A stretch of DNA of 64,000 nt from Actinomycetota bacterium (lineage in GTDB: Bacteria > Actinomycetota > Thermoleophilia > Gaiellales > Gaiellaceae). Positions 43,971-52,655 of the stretch are shown here, piece by piece. The position numbers were made by a program, and so were the translations under genes. The notes beneath the pieces were generated by a model. It worked only from the letters and a program-made list of their open reading frames with translations, made no database searches and was not told the origin of the DNA. Location of the stretch: contig VAWH01000025.1 in the NCBI GenBank assembly GCA_005888315.1, positions 1-64,000 of the forward strand. The letters run 5' to 3'. The stretch's first letter is position 1; every line of letters begins with the position of its first letter.

Positions 43971-45212
43971 GTGCGCCCGCTGGCAGCGCTCTACCGCGTG
44001 ATCTTCGGCTCGGATACCGATGCGGCCTTGCGGCCGATCCTCGGGATCACTTTCGCCGGTTCGCTGGCCGGCTCCACCGTCTGGAGCTTCGTCGGGATCT
44101 GGGCGATCAAGAAGCTTGGTGCAGATCAATCGACGCTCGGGCTCGCCTACCTCGTCAGCGCGCTGATCGGCGTCGGGGCCGGCTATCTCGGCGGCCATCT
44201 CTCCGACCACCTCGGCCGCCGTCCGCTGATCTTCGTCGGCTGGATCGGGCAGACCGCGGTCGTGCTCGCCTTTCTCGCGGCCGGCAACAGCGCCCGCGCC
44301 GGTCTGCTCGTCCTCTGCTTCGGCGGGCTCTTCTTCCAGGTCGGCAGCGCCGCGAGCCAGGCCCTCGTGGCCGATCTGGTGCCGCGGGAGCGCCACGAGC
44401 CGGCCTATGCAGCCGTCCGCGTCGCTTCCAACCTCGGGGTCACGTGCGGCCCGCCGCTCGGCGGCTTGCTGCTCCTGCTCGGCAGCTGGAATGCGCTCTT
44501 CGCCGGCGCCGCATTCTTCTCCGCAGTCGGCTTCCTGCTTGCGGTCCTGTTCCTGCCGGCGCGGGGAGCCTACGCGCCCGAGGAGCCGCCGGGCCGGGGC
44601 TCATTCGCGGTCATCGCCCGCGACCGGCCGTTCCTGCTCTTCCTCGTCTCCGCGGCATTCGCATGGCTCGTCTACGTCGCGTTCGAGACGGTGCTGCCGA
44701 TCTCGCTCGTTTCCTCGCATGGCTACTCGAGCTCGACCTGGGGCTTTCTCGTGATCGTCAACCCCTTTCTCGTCACGTTCTTCCAGTTGCGGCTGACCGA
44801 GCGCGTCGCTTCGGTGCCGGCGGCGGCGAAGCTTGCGATCGGGCTGCCGCTGATGGGGTTCCCGTTCCTGCTGCTCGCGGTGAACGACGCGCTGCCGGTC
44901 GTGATGCTGATCCTGTTCCTGTTCGTGATCGGCGAGATGCTCTGGGTTCCGACCTCGCAGACAGCCGTCGCGGGGCTGGCGCCGGCCGACCTTCGCGGCG
45001 CCTACATGGGCGCGTTCGGCTCTATGGGAGCGATCGGCTTCGCGCTCGCCCCGTTCGTCGGCCTGCAGGTGCGGAAGAGCTTCGGCGATTCCGCGGTGTG
45101 GATGCTCGAGGCGGCCCTTTCTCTCGTTGCCGCCGGGACGGGGGCCGCCGCGATCCGGATCGCGCTCGGCCGCGGCCCGGACGAGCCCGAGCCGGCTTCG
45201 GCAACCGTCTAG
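43971..45212 (+). CDS. MFS transporter
   Basis: 413 residues, about 12 membrane helices. The loop 2-3 signature GGHLSDHLGRRPLIF and PPLGGLLLLLG in helix 5 are typical major facilitator motifs of the drug:H+ antiporter group. Substrate unknown. GTG at 43971 gives a normal N-terminus; the frame is open about 100 bases further but that part is not membrane-like. Ends 21 bases before the aminotransferase gene. Confidence 0.87.
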   Translation: MRPLAALYRVIFGSDTDAALRPILGITFAGSLAGSTVWSFVGIWAIKKLGADQSTLGLAYLVSALIGVGAGYLGGHLSDHLGRRPLIFVGWIGQTAVVLAFLAAGNSARAGLLVLCFGGLFFQVGSAASQALVADLVPRERHEPAYAAVRVASNLGVTCGPPLGGLLLLLGSWNALFAGAAFFSAVGFLLAVLFLPARGAYAPEEPPGRGSFAVIARDRPFLLFLVSAAFAWLVYVAFETVLPISLVSSHGYSSSTWGFLVIVNPFLVTFFQLRLTERVASVPAAAKLAIGLPLMGFPFLLLAVNDALPVVMLILFLFVIGEMLWVPTSQTAVAGLAPADLRGAYMGAFGSMGAIGFALAPFVGLQVRKSFGDSAVWMLEAALSLVAAGTGAAAIRIALGRGPDEPEPASATV

Positions 45213-45221
45213 GACCCTCTC

Positions 45222-45227
45222 TAGACT
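45222..45227 (+). promoter_or_regulatory. Candidate leaderless -10 (TAGACT) for the aminotransferase gene
   Basis: TAGACT ends 6 bases before the GTG at 45234; no Shine-Dalgarno. Confidence 0.45.
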
Positions 45228-45233
45228 CGGGCC

Positions 45234-46334
45234 GTGAGCACGATCTCGTTTGCCCGCGGCGTTCCGGCGCCGGAATGCCTGCCGATCGAGGATCTGGCCG
45301 ACTGCGCGAGGACCGCGATCGAGCGCGACGGCGCGGCCGCGCTCCTCTACGGCCACACGCTCGGCTACCAGCCGCTGCGCGAGTGGCTCGGCGAGCGCCA
45401 TGACGTGGAGCCCGCGCGCGTGATCGTTACGAACGGGTCGCTGCAGGCGTTTCACTTCGTCCTCTCCGCGCTGGCCGGAGCAGGTCGGGTGATCGTGGAG
45501 CGGCCCACGTACGACCGGCCGCGCCGGATCCTGAGCAGCTTCGACGAGGTCGCGGTCGACGACGAGGGGCTCGACCTCGGCGAGCTCGAACGGGTGCTAG
45601 CCGCCGGTGGCCCGCCGGCGTTCCTGTACACGATTCCGACTTTTCAGAACCCGACTGGGGTGACGCTGTCGGAGGAGCGCCGTCGGCAGCTCGCGGAGCT
45701 GGCTGCTGACAGGAACCTTCGCATCCTCGAGGACGATCCCTACGGGCTCGTTCGTTTCGAGGGGGAGCCACTGCCGAGCCTGTTCGAGCTCGAAGGTGGC
45801 CGCAACGTCATCTACAGCTCCTCGTTCTCGAAGACGATCGCCCCCGGGATCCGCGTCGGCTACGTCGTCGTCCCGGAAGCGATGGGGGCAGGGCTGGAAG
45901 AGACCGTGGCCTCGACGTACATCACCCCCGCGCTCATCGGACAGGCGACCGTGCTCGAGTTCCTCCGCCGGGGGCTCCTGGATCCGAACCTCGAGCGTGT
46001 CGGCGAGCTGCTGCGAGCGCGCCGGGACGCGATGCTCGCGGCCCTCGAGCGCGAGCTGGGCGGGCGCGCCCGCTGGTCGCGGCCGGAGGGCGGCTATTTC
46101 CTCTGGCTCGAGCTGGCAGAAGGGACCGACGCGACCGAGCTGCTCCTCCGGGCGACCTCGGCCGGCGTCACCTTCGTGCCGGGCCCTGACTTCGGGGGCG
46201 AGCCGAACTCGGTCCGCCTGGCTTTCAGCTTCGCCTCGCCGGACGAGATCGACGAGGGCATCTCCCGCCTGGCTACCGCCTTAGAGCCCGTCTCAGAGGG
46301 ACGAGCCGGCATCGGCGTTGCCGCCCGGGATTAG
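45234..46334 (+). CDS. Class I/II aminotransferase (2-aminoadipate/MocR-domain type)
   Basis: PLP enzyme, 366 residues. PLP Lys is K200 in SSFSKTIAPGIRVGY; FLYTIPTFQNPTGVTLS and LEDDPYGLVRF are signatures of the LysN/multi-substrate aminotransferase group. No GntR helix-turn-helix is fused, so this is an enzyme rather than a MocR regulator. The last dozen residues (after LATALEPVSEG) and the TAG stop fall in repeat copy E, so the natural C-terminus has been altered. Amino-donor specificity unknown. Confidence 0.9.
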   Translation: MSTISFARGVPAPECLPIEDLADCARTAIERDGAAALLYGHTLGYQPLREWLGERHDVEPARVIVTNGSLQAFHFVLSALAGAGRVIVERPTYDRPRRILSSFDEVAVDDEGLDLGELERVLAAGGPPAFLYTIPTFQNPTGVTLSEERRRQLAELAADRNLRILEDDPYGLVRFEGEPLPSLFELEGGRNVIYSSSFSKTIAPGIRVGYVVVPEAMGAGLEETVASTYITPALIGQATVLEFLRRGLLDPNLERVGELLRARRDAMLAALERELGGRARWSRPEGGYFLWLELAEGTDATELLLRATSAGVTFVPGPDFGGEPNSVRLAFSFASPDEIDEGISRLATALEPVSEGRAGIGVAARD

Positions 46335-46391
46335 ACGGCCGCCCGGGCAGAGCCCGGACGCCCTCTGGTCGGCGTCGCGAGCGAGCGCCTC
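46325..46391 (-). repeat. Family 1 repeat, copy E
   Basis: Minus strand GAGGCGCTCGCTCGCGACGC, then GTCCGGGCTCTGCCCGGGC hairpin, then GGCCGTCTAATCCCGG. Core almost identical to copy D. It fills the gap between two convergent genes and contains the TAG of the aminotransferase and part of the TGA of the LapA-like gene. Confidence 0.8.
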
Positions 46392-46647
46392 AGTGCCGGC
46401 TGCGGCGGCGGTGTAGCTGGCTCAGCAGCGCGCCGCCGAGGATCCCGATCGCCAGGACCAGGAGGATCAGCCAGATCAGGGAAACCGTCCCCGTGAAGAG
46501 CACGAAGTGGAGGTGCACCTTCTTGCGGTTCTCGAGCACGAAGGCGATCAGGTAGCACGCGATCACGACGAGGCCGATCAGCTTCGCCCAGAAGCGCGGC
46601 TGGAACTCGCGGATCTGCTCCTCGCTCAGGTTGCGCCAGCGCGGCAT
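46390..46647 (-). CDS. LapA-domain (DUF1049) small membrane protein
   Basis: 85 residues, two membrane helices (about 24-41 and 53-75) with a short loop NRKKVHLHFVLFTGTVSL between, and a basic C-terminus LHRRRSRH. This is the LapA/YciS pattern; family members take part in lipopolysaccharide assembly in Proteobacteria, but their role in actinobacteria is unknown. Downstream of a small Cys-rich gene on the same strand. Confidence 0.85.
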   Translation of the reverse strand: MPRWRNLSEEQIREFQPRFWAKLIGLVVIACYLIAFVLENRKKVHLHFVLFTGTVSLIWLILLVLAIGILGGALLSQLHRRRSRH

Positions 46648-46662
46648 CGCGGCAGAGTCTAA

Positions 46663-46692
46663 GAGGCCCTGAGGCCTCGGCGCCGCCGGCGC
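46663..46692 (-). terminator. Two adjacent hairpins after the small Cys-rich gene
   Basis: GCGCC-GCC-GGCGC (46680-46692) directly after the stop at 46694, then GAGGCC-CTGA-GGCCTC (46663-46678). No U-tract. Confidence 0.5.
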
Positions 46693-46693
46693 T

Positions 46694-46879
46694 CTAGGCT
46701 GCGGCGCGGCCGGCGATCTCGGCGAGCGAGCGCGGGACGAGCTGCGGCTGGCGCGGTCGCATCAACGCGCCGCGAGTCTCGGCGCGGAAGGTCGGGCACG
46801 GGGTCTCGGGAGAGAGGGCGCAAAGCCCCGCGCGGCGGAAGTAGCAGTCGTCGCAGGTTGCTTTGCTCCTCTTGCTCAT
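46694..46879 (-). CDS. Small Cys-containing protein of unknown function
   Basis: 61 residues with CDDCYFRRAGLCAL and PCPTFR, four Cys that could bind a metal (zinc-ribbon-like), and a basic, Pro-rich second half. No signal peptide. AGGAG lies 7 bases before the ATG and a strong promoter stands upstream, so it is a real gene. Family not recognised. Confidence 0.75.
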   Translation of the reverse strand: MSKRSKATCDDCYFRRAGLCALSPETPCPTFRAETRGALMRPRQPQLVPRSLAEIAGRAAA

Positions 46880-46921
46880 CTATCTCCTCGTTAGGTGTGG
46901 CCGCCGCTCTTGAACGGGACG

Positions 46922-46949
46922 ATCATAGAGCGATCCCCCGACAGATCAA
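46922..46949 (-). promoter_or_regulatory. Promoter of the small Cys-rich gene
   Basis: Minus strand TTGATC, 16 bases, TATGAT, about 45 bases before the ATG at 46879. One of the best consensus-like promoters in the window. Confidence 0.6.
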
Positions 46950-47002
46950 GGTGACGATCTTGGAACTTCACGCACTTTGCGCGGCTTTCGGAAACGGGTC
47001 GC

Positions 47003-48034
47003 TCAGGCGGTTGCTGGATGCTTCTCGGGCAGCGTTGCCAATGCGTGCAACGCCTGTGGAAAGCTCTGCACAGGGATGATTCGCAGTCCGTGCGCATACC
47101 TTCGCGCGCTGCGTGCGTTCGACCCCGCCGGGACGAGGAAGACGTCCACACCCGCCTCGCGCGCGCCGATCGTCTTCTGCTTGACGGCGCCGATCGGCAG
47201 CACGCAGCCGTCGAGCTCGAGTTCGCCCGTTGCGGCGACCTTGTAGCCGCGGTCGACGTCGTGCCCGAGCTCCTCCGTCAGGTCGAGCGCGAAGGCGAGC
47301 CCGGCCGAGGGGCCCCCGACGCCGCGGGTGTCGATGCGAACGTTGATCGGGAGCTTGCCGGTCGAGCCGCCGACCTCGTCGACGAGAATCCCGATCGCGG
47401 CCTCGCGCTTGTTGTCCGGGCTGGCGATCGTCCGGATCGTCGCCGCGGAGACCCGCGCCGATCGGCTGTAGGTCGTGCGGAGCCGGTCGCCGGGCCGGTG
47501 GCTCGCGATCAGCTTGTGCAGCCCGCACAGGCTATGCACCGGTCTGCGGTTGACGGCCAAGAGCCTGTCTCCCGGCCGGAACACCCGGCCGGCGGGCGCC
47601 TTGTGTAGGACGCCGCGGATGACGACGCTCGGCGGCCGGATCCGAACGTGATAGCCGAGTCGTTTAAGGGCGACCGCTGCTGCGATCTTCTGCGACTCCT
47701 GCATCGCGTTGACGTCGAGCCGCTGCTGCTGCTTCTCGGTCGCGCTCCCGAGCACGTCGCGGATCGGCTGGAGGGTCGCGCCGCGCGCAAGCGGGCGGCC
47801 CAGCAGGTCCTCGAGCAGGCGGGCCTTGCGAAAACGGACGTCGACGAAGTAGACGCCGCCCTTGCTTGCCGTCGCATGCTCGCCGGAGATGCGCACGAGC
47901 GGCTCCAGGGGGTGCGCCCGGTCGGGCAGGAAGACGTAGTAGTGATTGGAGGGGATCAGGTAGAGGATGAACAGTGCGATCGCCGCAAGGAGGAATCCCG
48001 CGCCGGCCGCCCGGGCGAGCGTTAGCGATCGCAT
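47003..48034 (-). CDS. Membrane-anchored PDZ plus Lon-type (S16) serine protease, YlbL/SepM-like
   Basis: 343 residues. One N-terminal helix (about 10-30), a PDZ domain at about 130-200 (APAGRVFRPGDRLLAVNRRPV), and a C-terminal S16 domain with the Ser-Lys dyad: Ser in RGVGGPSAGLAFALD (about 242) and Lys in GAVKQKTIGAREAG (about 285). This is the YlbL/SepM family, which trims extracytoplasmic peptides or membrane proteins. Both catalytic residues are intact. Alone on the minus strand, upstream of the SDR gene's 3' end. Confidence 0.92.
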   Translation of the reverse strand: MRSLTLARAAGAGFLLAAIALFILYLIPSNHYYVFLPDRAHPLEPLVRISGEHATASKGGVYFVDVRFRKARLLEDLLGRPLARGATLQPIRDVLGSATEKQQQRLDVNAMQESQKIAAAVALKRLGYHVRIRPPSVVIRGVLHKAPAGRVFRPGDRLLAVNRRPVHSLCGLHKLIASHRPGDRLRTTYSRSARVSAATIRTIASPDNKREAAIGILVDEVGGSTGKLPINVRIDTRGVGGPSAGLAFALDLTEELGHDVDRGYKVAATGELELDGCVLPIGAVKQKTIGAREAGVDVFLVPAGSNARSARRYAHGLRIIPVQSFPQALHALATLPEKHPATA

Positions 48035-48065
48035 CGCTCTGATGGTACTTGCCGGCTTTGCTCCC

Positions 48066-48809
48066 CTAGAGGAGGGACCGCGTGAGGCCGCCGTCGACGG
48101 GAATCACAGCGCCGGTCACGTAACTGCCGCGGTCGGAGGCCAGGAAGCAGATCACGTCCGCGACCTCCTCCGGCCGACCGAAGCGGCGGAGCGCGATCTG
48201 CTCCAGATCGGACGCCCGCGAGCGCTCCGCGTAGACCTCCATCAGCCGCGGCGTCTCGATCCGGCCTGGGGCGATCGAGTTGACCGTGATCTTCTGCGGC
48301 CCGAGCTCGCGCGCCATGGTCTTCGCCCAGCCGATCACCCCGGGCCGGACTGCGTTCGAGAGGGCGAGGTTGTCGACCGGCTCACGGACCGAGCTCGAGG
48401 CGATGTTGACGATCCGGCCGTGCCCGCCCCGCTCGAGCTGCGGCCGGCACAGCTCGGTCAGGCGGACCACCGAAAGCAGCAGCAGCTCGACGGCGCCCTC
48501 GACGTCCTCGGCGGTGAGCCCGACGGCCGGACCGCGCGGCGGACCGCCGCTGTTGTTGACCAGGATGTCGATGCCGCCGAAGGCCTCGACAGTCCGGTCG
48601 ACGAGACGCTTCAGGTCGGCAGGGTTCGTCACGTCGCCGCGCACGGCGAGTGCGCCAAGGCGCTCGGCCTCGCGGTCGAGAGGGTCGCGTCGGCGCGCGA
48701 ACATGGAGACGTTCGCGCCCTCGCGTGCAAGTGCATCGGCGGTTGCGAGGCCCATGCCGGATGAGGCGCCACAGACGATCGCCGTCCGTCCCTTGAGACC
48801 GAGCTCCAA
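48066..48809 (-). CDS. SDR-family oxidoreductase lacking the canonical Tyr-Lys pair
   Basis: 247 residues, FabG-like. The NAD(P)-binding turn VCGASSGMGLA (about 12-22), NNSGG and NIASSSV are present, and TVNSIAPGRIETPRL follows. At the place of YxxxK the sequence is LALSNAVRPGVIGW, so the catalytic Tyr and Lys are absent. A subgroup with LSNAVR in this place is known, whose chemistry I cannot state. TTG start with AGGAGG upstream. It follows the mdh gene by 9 bases, so they are probably cotranscribed. Confidence 0.85.
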   Translation of the reverse strand: MELGLKGRTAIVCGASSGMGLATADALAREGANVSMFARRRDPLDREAERLGALAVRGDVTNPADLKRLVDRTVEAFGGIDILVNNSGGPPRGPAVGLTAEDVEGAVELLLLSVVRLTELCRPQLERGGHGRIVNIASSSVREPVDNLALSNAVRPGVIGWAKTMARELGPQKITVNSIAPGRIETPRLMEVYAERSRASDLEQIALRRFGRPEEVADVICFLASDRGSYVTGAVIPVDGGLTRSLL

Positions 48810-48818
48810 ATTGGCCTC

Positions 48819-49748
48819 CTAGCCGGTCAGGACGCCGACGACCTCGCGCACCGCGTCGGCGGACTCGTTCAACATCGTCTGTTCGTCCTCGCTGAGCTCG
48901 AGCTCGACGATCTCCTGGATCCCGCCGGCGCCGAGCTTGACCGGCACGCCCATGTAGAGCCCCTCGATTCCGTATTCGCCCTCGAGGTACGCCGTGCAGG
49001 GAAGGACGCGCTTCTCGTCGAGCATGATCGAATCGACCATCTGCGCCGCGGCGGCGCCCGGGGCATACCACGCCGAGGTGCCGAGCAGCTCCACGATCTC
49101 GCCGCCACCCTTCGCGGTGCGCTCGACCATCTCCTCGATCTCGTCTTCCTTCACGAGCTTGCGTAGCGGAATGCCGCCGACGGTGGTGGCGGAGACGACC
49201 GGAACCATCTGGTCGCCGTGACCGCCGAGCACCATCGCGGTCACGTCCTTGACGGAAGAGTCCGTCTTCCAGGCGATGAAGGTCGAGAACCGCGCCGTGT
49301 CGAGGATTCCGGCCATCCCGAAGACCCGCTCCTTCGGCCAACCCGAGACGTTCTTGGCGACGTGGCACATCGCATCCAGCGGGTTCGAGACCACGATCAG
49401 CACGGCGTCGGGGGACTGGGCGATCGCGGCCTCGGTCACCGAACCGACGATCTTCTCGTTCGTCGTCACGAGGTCGTCACGGCTCATGCCGGGCTTCCGC
49501 GGCACGCCGGCGGTGATCACGACCACTTCCGAGCCCGCCGTCTCCTCGTAGCCGTTCGAGCCGACGACGTTCGGCTCGTAGCCGAGCACCGCTCCCATCT
49601 GATTGATGTCGAGCGCCTTTCCCTGCGGCAGGTTCTCGACGATGTCGACGAGCACGACGTCGGCGTAATCGCGCGCCGCGAGCACCTGGGCGCAGGTCGC
49701 ACCGACGTTCCCGCCTCCGACGACGGTGACCTTCCTGCGACGGCTCAA
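48819..49748 (-). CDS. mdh: Malate dehydrogenase
   Basis: NAD-dependent malate/oxaloacetate interconversion in the TCA cycle. 309 residues of the LDH-like MDH type. [13 protein letters not shown] (NAD site), [16 protein letters not shown] with the mobile-loop Arg pair, VSNPLDAM, and catalytic His in [11 protein letters not shown] (about 175). The loop residue Arg rather than Gln near 84 selects malate over lactate. Starts overlapping the IDH-type gene by 4 bases (ATGA), placing two TCA enzymes in one operon. Confidence 0.94.
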   Translation of the reverse strand: MSRRRKVTVVGGGNVGATCAQVLAARDYADVVLVDIVENLPQGKALDINQMGAVLGYEPNVVGSNGYEETAGSEVVVITAGVPRKPGMSRDDLVTTNEKIVGSVTEAAIAQSPDAVLIVVSNPLDAMCHVAKNVSGWPKERVFGMAGILDTARFSTFIAWKTDSSVKDVTAMVLGGHGDQMVPVVSATTVGGIPLRKLVKEDEIEEMVERTAKGGGEIVELLGTSAWYAPGAAAAQMVDSIMLDEKRVLPCTAYLEGEYGIEGLYMGVPVKLGAGGIQEIVELELSEDEQTMLNESADAVREVVGVLTG

Positions 49749-50836
49749 ACGCGGGCCCCCATCTTGTCGATGATCGCGTCCGCGACCTCGCTCGTCCCGA
49801 CGGCGGTCGGATCGTCACGCGACGGCTTCATGTCGTAGGTGACGCTCGCCCCTTCGCGGATCACGTCCGCGAGCGCGCTCTCGAGACGGTCGGCGGCCTC
49901 CGTCTCGTCGAGATGGCGCAGCATCAGCATCCCGGAGAGCAGCATTGCCATCGGGTTGACCTTGTTCTGGCCGGCGTACTTGGGCGCCGAGCCGTGGGTG
50001 GGCTCGAAGATGGCTGCATCCTGGCCGAAGTTCGCCCCCGGAGCCATGCCGAGCCCGCCGATCATCCCGGCCGCGAGGTCGGAGACGATGTCTCCGTACA
50101 GGTTCGGAAGCACGAGCACGTCGTACTCGTCCGGCCGCTGGACGAGCTGCATGCACATATTGTCCACGATCCGGTCGTCGAACTCGACATCCGAGTTCTC
50201 CTCGGCGACCTCGCGCGCGACGTGCAGGTAAAGCCCGTCCGTGAACTTCATGATGTTCGCCTTGTGCACGGCCGTGACCTTGCGGCGGCCGTTCCGGCGG
50301 GCGTAGTCGAACGCGAACTGGACGATGCGCCGCGTCCCCGAGACGGAGAGCGGCTTGATCGAGATGCCGGCGTCGTCGTGCCGCAGCTTGCCGCCGTGCG
50401 CCTCGATCCAGTCGATCAGCTCACGGGTCTCGGGCTTGCCCTGCTCGTACTCGATGCCCGCGTAGAGGTCCTCCGTGTTCTCGCGGACGATGATCAGGTC
50501 GACGTCGTCGAAGCGGGTGCGGACGCCCTCGTAAGTCTTGCAGGGGCGCACCTGCCCGTAGAGATCGAGGGCCTTGCGCAGGCCGACGTTGACCGAGCGG
50601 AAACCGCCGCCGACCGGCGTGGTGATCGGGCCCTTGATGGCGACGCCGGTGCGGCGGATCGATTCCAGCGTCTCCTCCGGGAGCGGGTTGCCGCCGAACT
50701 GATCCATGACGTCGGCGCCCGCCTGCTGCAGGTCCCAGTCGAACTCGACGCCGGTTGCCTCGAGAACCCGGCGGGTGGCCTCGGCCAACTCCGGGCCGGT
50801 GCCGTCGCCCGGGATCAGGGTGACTTCGTGCGCCAC
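49745..50836 (-). CDS. NAD-type isocitrate/isopropylmalate dehydrogenase family enzyme
   Basis: Beta-decarboxylating dehydrogenase, 363 residues. [46 protein letters not shown], the substrate loop [14 protein letters not shown], catalytic [10 protein letters not shown] and [13 protein letters not shown], and [18 protein letters not shown]. The [12 protein letters not shown] loop and TCA neighbours (mdh, citrate synthase) favour isocitrate over isopropylmalate. GTG at 50836 is preferred; the open frame upstream is antisense to citrate synthase. TAGCCT ends 8 bases before the GTG. Confidence 0.9.
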   Translation of the reverse strand: MAHEVTLIPGDGTGPELAEATRRVLEATGVEFDWDLQQAGADVMDQFGGNPLPEETLESIRRTGVAIKGPITTPVGGGFRSVNVGLRKALDLYGQVRPCKTYEGVRTRFDDVDLIIVRENTEDLYAGIEYEQGKPETRELIDWIEAHGGKLRHDDAGISIKPLSVSGTRRIVQFAFDYARRNGRRKVTAVHKANIMKFTDGLYLHVAREVAEENSDVEFDDRIVDNMCMQLVQRPDEYDVLVLPNLYGDIVSDLAAGMIGGLGMAPGANFGQDAAIFEPTHGSAPKYAGQNKVNPMAMLLSGMLMLRHLDETEAADRLESALADVIREGASVTYDMKPSRDDPTAVGTSEVADAIIDKMGARV

Positions 50837-50844
50837 GGGCCCGG

Positions 50845-50850
50845 AGGCTA
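50845..50850 (-). promoter_or_regulatory. Candidate leaderless -10 (TAGCCT) for the IDH-mdh operon
   Basis: Minus-strand TAGCCT ends 8 bases before the GTG at 50836. Shares a 54-base gap with the divergent citrate synthase promoter. Confidence 0.4.
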
Positions 50851-50878
50851 TCGAAGCTTTGGCTAGCCCTGTTCGCGG

Positions 50879-50884
50879 TAGATT
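50879..50884 (+). promoter_or_regulatory. Candidate leaderless -10 (TAGATT) for citrate synthase
   Basis: TAGATT ends 6 bases before the GTG at 50891; no Shine-Dalgarno. Confidence 0.45.
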
Positions 50885-50890
50885 GCAGGC

Positions 50891-51976
50891 GTGACCGACG
50901 ATTTCAAATCCGGTCTCGAAGGCGTCGTCGCGGTCGAAACCGAGATCGCCGAGCCCGATCGCGAGGGCGGCGCGCTCCGCTACCGCGGCATCGACATCGA
51001 AGAGCTCGTCGGCCGCTACCCCTACGAGAACGTCTGGGGCCTGCTCGTCGACGACGACCTCGACTCGAAAATGCCCGATCCAGAACCGGTCGAGCTGGGG
51101 CCGCTGACTGGCAATGCGCCGGCCGATCTCCAGGCCGAGACCGCGCGCCTCGCCGGCCAATGGAAGCTCGGCAAGCTCAACGAGATCAGCGACGAGCAGG
51201 CGCGCGAGGACCTCGGGCGACTGTCATCGCAGATGATGGGGATCGTCGCTCGTTCAGCCGCAGTCGCGGACGGCAGGGAACCCGCCTCCGACGAGGTCGT
51301 CGAGCGGGGCGAGACGGCGGCCGAGAAGTTCCTGCTCCGCTGGCGCGGCGAGGCCGACCCTCGCCACGCGAAGGCGATCGACACCTATTGGATCTGCACC
51401 GCCGAGCATGGGCTGAACGCATCGACGTTCACCGCCCGCGTGACGGCGTCGACAGGAGCGGATTGCGGCGCCTCGCTCTCCTCCGCCGTCGGTGCGCTCT
51501 CGGGGCCGTTGCACGGCGGCGCGCCCGCATACGTGAAGCCGATGCTCGAAGAGGTTCAGGCAATGGGCGATCCCGAGCGGTGGATCCGGGAGACGCTCGC
51601 CGCAGGGAAGAAGATCATGGGCTTCGGGCACCGGATCTACCGCGCCGAGGATCCCCGCTCGCGAATCCTGAAGCGGACGGCGAAGGAGCTCGGCTCGCCG
51701 CAGGTCGAGGTCGCCGAGGAGCTCGAGGGCGTGGCTCTGAAGGCGCTGCAGGAGCGTCATCCCGAGCGCGTGCTCGCGACGAACGTCGAGTACTACTCGG
51801 CGATCGTCCTCGACGTCGCCGAGATCCCGCCTCGGCTCGCGCCGGCGATGTTCGCCTGCTCCCGCGTCGCCGGCTGGTCGGCGCACATCCTCGAGCAGAA
51901 ACGGACCGGGCGTCTGTTCCGGCCGTCGGCGCGCTACGTCGGCCCAGCAAGTCGGTCGCTGCAGTCGGTCTCTTGA
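50891..51976 (+). CDS. gltA: Citrate synthase
   Basis: Condenses acetyl-CoA and oxaloacetate. 361 residues, the small gram-positive type. [14 protein letters not shown] is the N-terminal signature; catalytic H173 is in EHGLNAS and H208 in GPLHGG, and [13 protein letters not shown] binds CoA. The third catalytic acid, Asp in most enzymes (NVDFY), is Glu here (NVEYYSA, E300). Divergent from the IDH-mdh operon. Its stop overlaps the start of the HEAT-repeat gene. Confidence 0.93.
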   Translation: MTDDFKSGLEGVVAVETEIAEPDREGGALRYRGIDIEELVGRYPYENVWGLLVDDDLDSKMPDPEPVELGPLTGNAPADLQAETARLAGQWKLGKLNEISDEQAREDLGRLSSQMMGIVARSAAVADGREPASDEVVERGETAAEKFLLRWRGEADPRHAKAIDTYWICTAEHGLNASTFTARVTASTGADCGASLSSAVGALSGPLHGGAPAYVKPMLEEVQAMGDPERWIRETLAAGKKIMGFGHRIYRAEDPRSRILKRTAKELGSPQVEVAEELEGVALKALQERHPERVLATNVEYYSAIVLDVAEIPPRLAPAMFACSRVAGWSAHILEQKRTGRLFRPSARYVGPASRSLQSVS

Positions 51977-52467
51977 CGCTTGGCGAGGCCGCAGCCGCTG
52001 CGGACGGCCTCGCGGAGCAGGGCTCGGAGCGCGAGCTTGCCCAACTGCGCTCTCAATGGGGCGAGGAGCTCGAGTCGGCCGCGCGCAGCCGCGATTACCG
52101 TGAGCGCGCCGTCGCCTACCGCGCGATCGGCCAGTTTCGCTTCCGTCAGAAGCTGGAGCTGCTCCGGCGTGGGCTCGAAGACGAAAGCCCGGCGTGCCGG
52201 GGCTCGGCGCTACTTGCGCTCGAGCTGCTTTCCCGCGACCACCCCGGGGCTGTGAACGCCGACCGGCCGCTCTTGCATCGGCTCGTCTCGGACGGCGAGG
52301 AGAATCCTGCAGTCCGCCGGTTGGCGGTCATGTGCCTGAAGAACGGCTCGGCGCAGCGGGACACCATCGTGATCCTCGAAGGCCTGGCCGGCGACGACGA
52401 GGCCGACCGCGAGTTGCGAGCAGCCGCCAAGCGGATCGCCGAGCTGCTGAAGAAAAAGGGCCGCTAG
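51973..52467 (+). CDS. HEAT-repeat-like helical protein
   Basis: 164 residues, all-helical, with repeating helix pairs: RERAVAYRAIGQFRFRQKLE, SPACRGSALLALELLSRDHP and NPAVRRLAVMCLKNGSAQRD are typical of HEAT repeats, which bind partner proteins. Start TTG at 51973 overlaps the citrate synthase stop (TTGA), so it is translationally coupled. It may assist the neighbouring enzyme, but that is conjecture. No catalytic motif. Confidence 0.75.
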   Translation: MTLGEAAAAADGLAEQGSERELAQLRSQWGEELESAARSRDYRERAVAYRAIGQFRFRQKLELLRRGLEDESPACRGSALLALELLSRDHPGAVNADRPLLHRLVSDGEENPAVRRLAVMCLKNGSAQRDTIVILEGLAGDDEADRELRAAAKRIAELLKKKGR

Positions 52468-52637
52468 CGATTCGTTCTGCAGATGCAGCCGCTACGCAGC
52501 TGGCGTCCGCACGCTGGACAGTGACGGCGGCGGTTCTTCCAGTCGAGGACGCTCTTCTGGATGCCCGAGAGGGTCATCAACAGCGCGACGCAGAAGGCGG
52601 AAGCGAAGAGCCCCAGCGTGTGCGGGTCGGGCGACAT
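52464..52637 (-). CDS. 57-residue membrane protein with C-terminal zinc ribbon
   Basis: One helix (about 8-25, LGLFASAFCVALLMTL), then a basic stretch DWKNRRRH and CPACGRQLRSGCIC, four Cys that can form a zinc ribbon or knuckle. Found by reading the 190-base gap between two convergent/tandem genes. AGAGG abuts the ATG, too close for a normal ribosome site, so a leaderless or alternative start is possible. Its stop overlaps the HEAT gene by 4 bases. Function unknown. Confidence 0.55.
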   Translation of the reverse strand: MSPDPHTLGLFASAFCVALLMTLSGIQKSVLDWKNRRRHCPACGRQLRSGCICRTNR

Positions 52638-52655
52638 CCTCTTGATTTTCGACGA

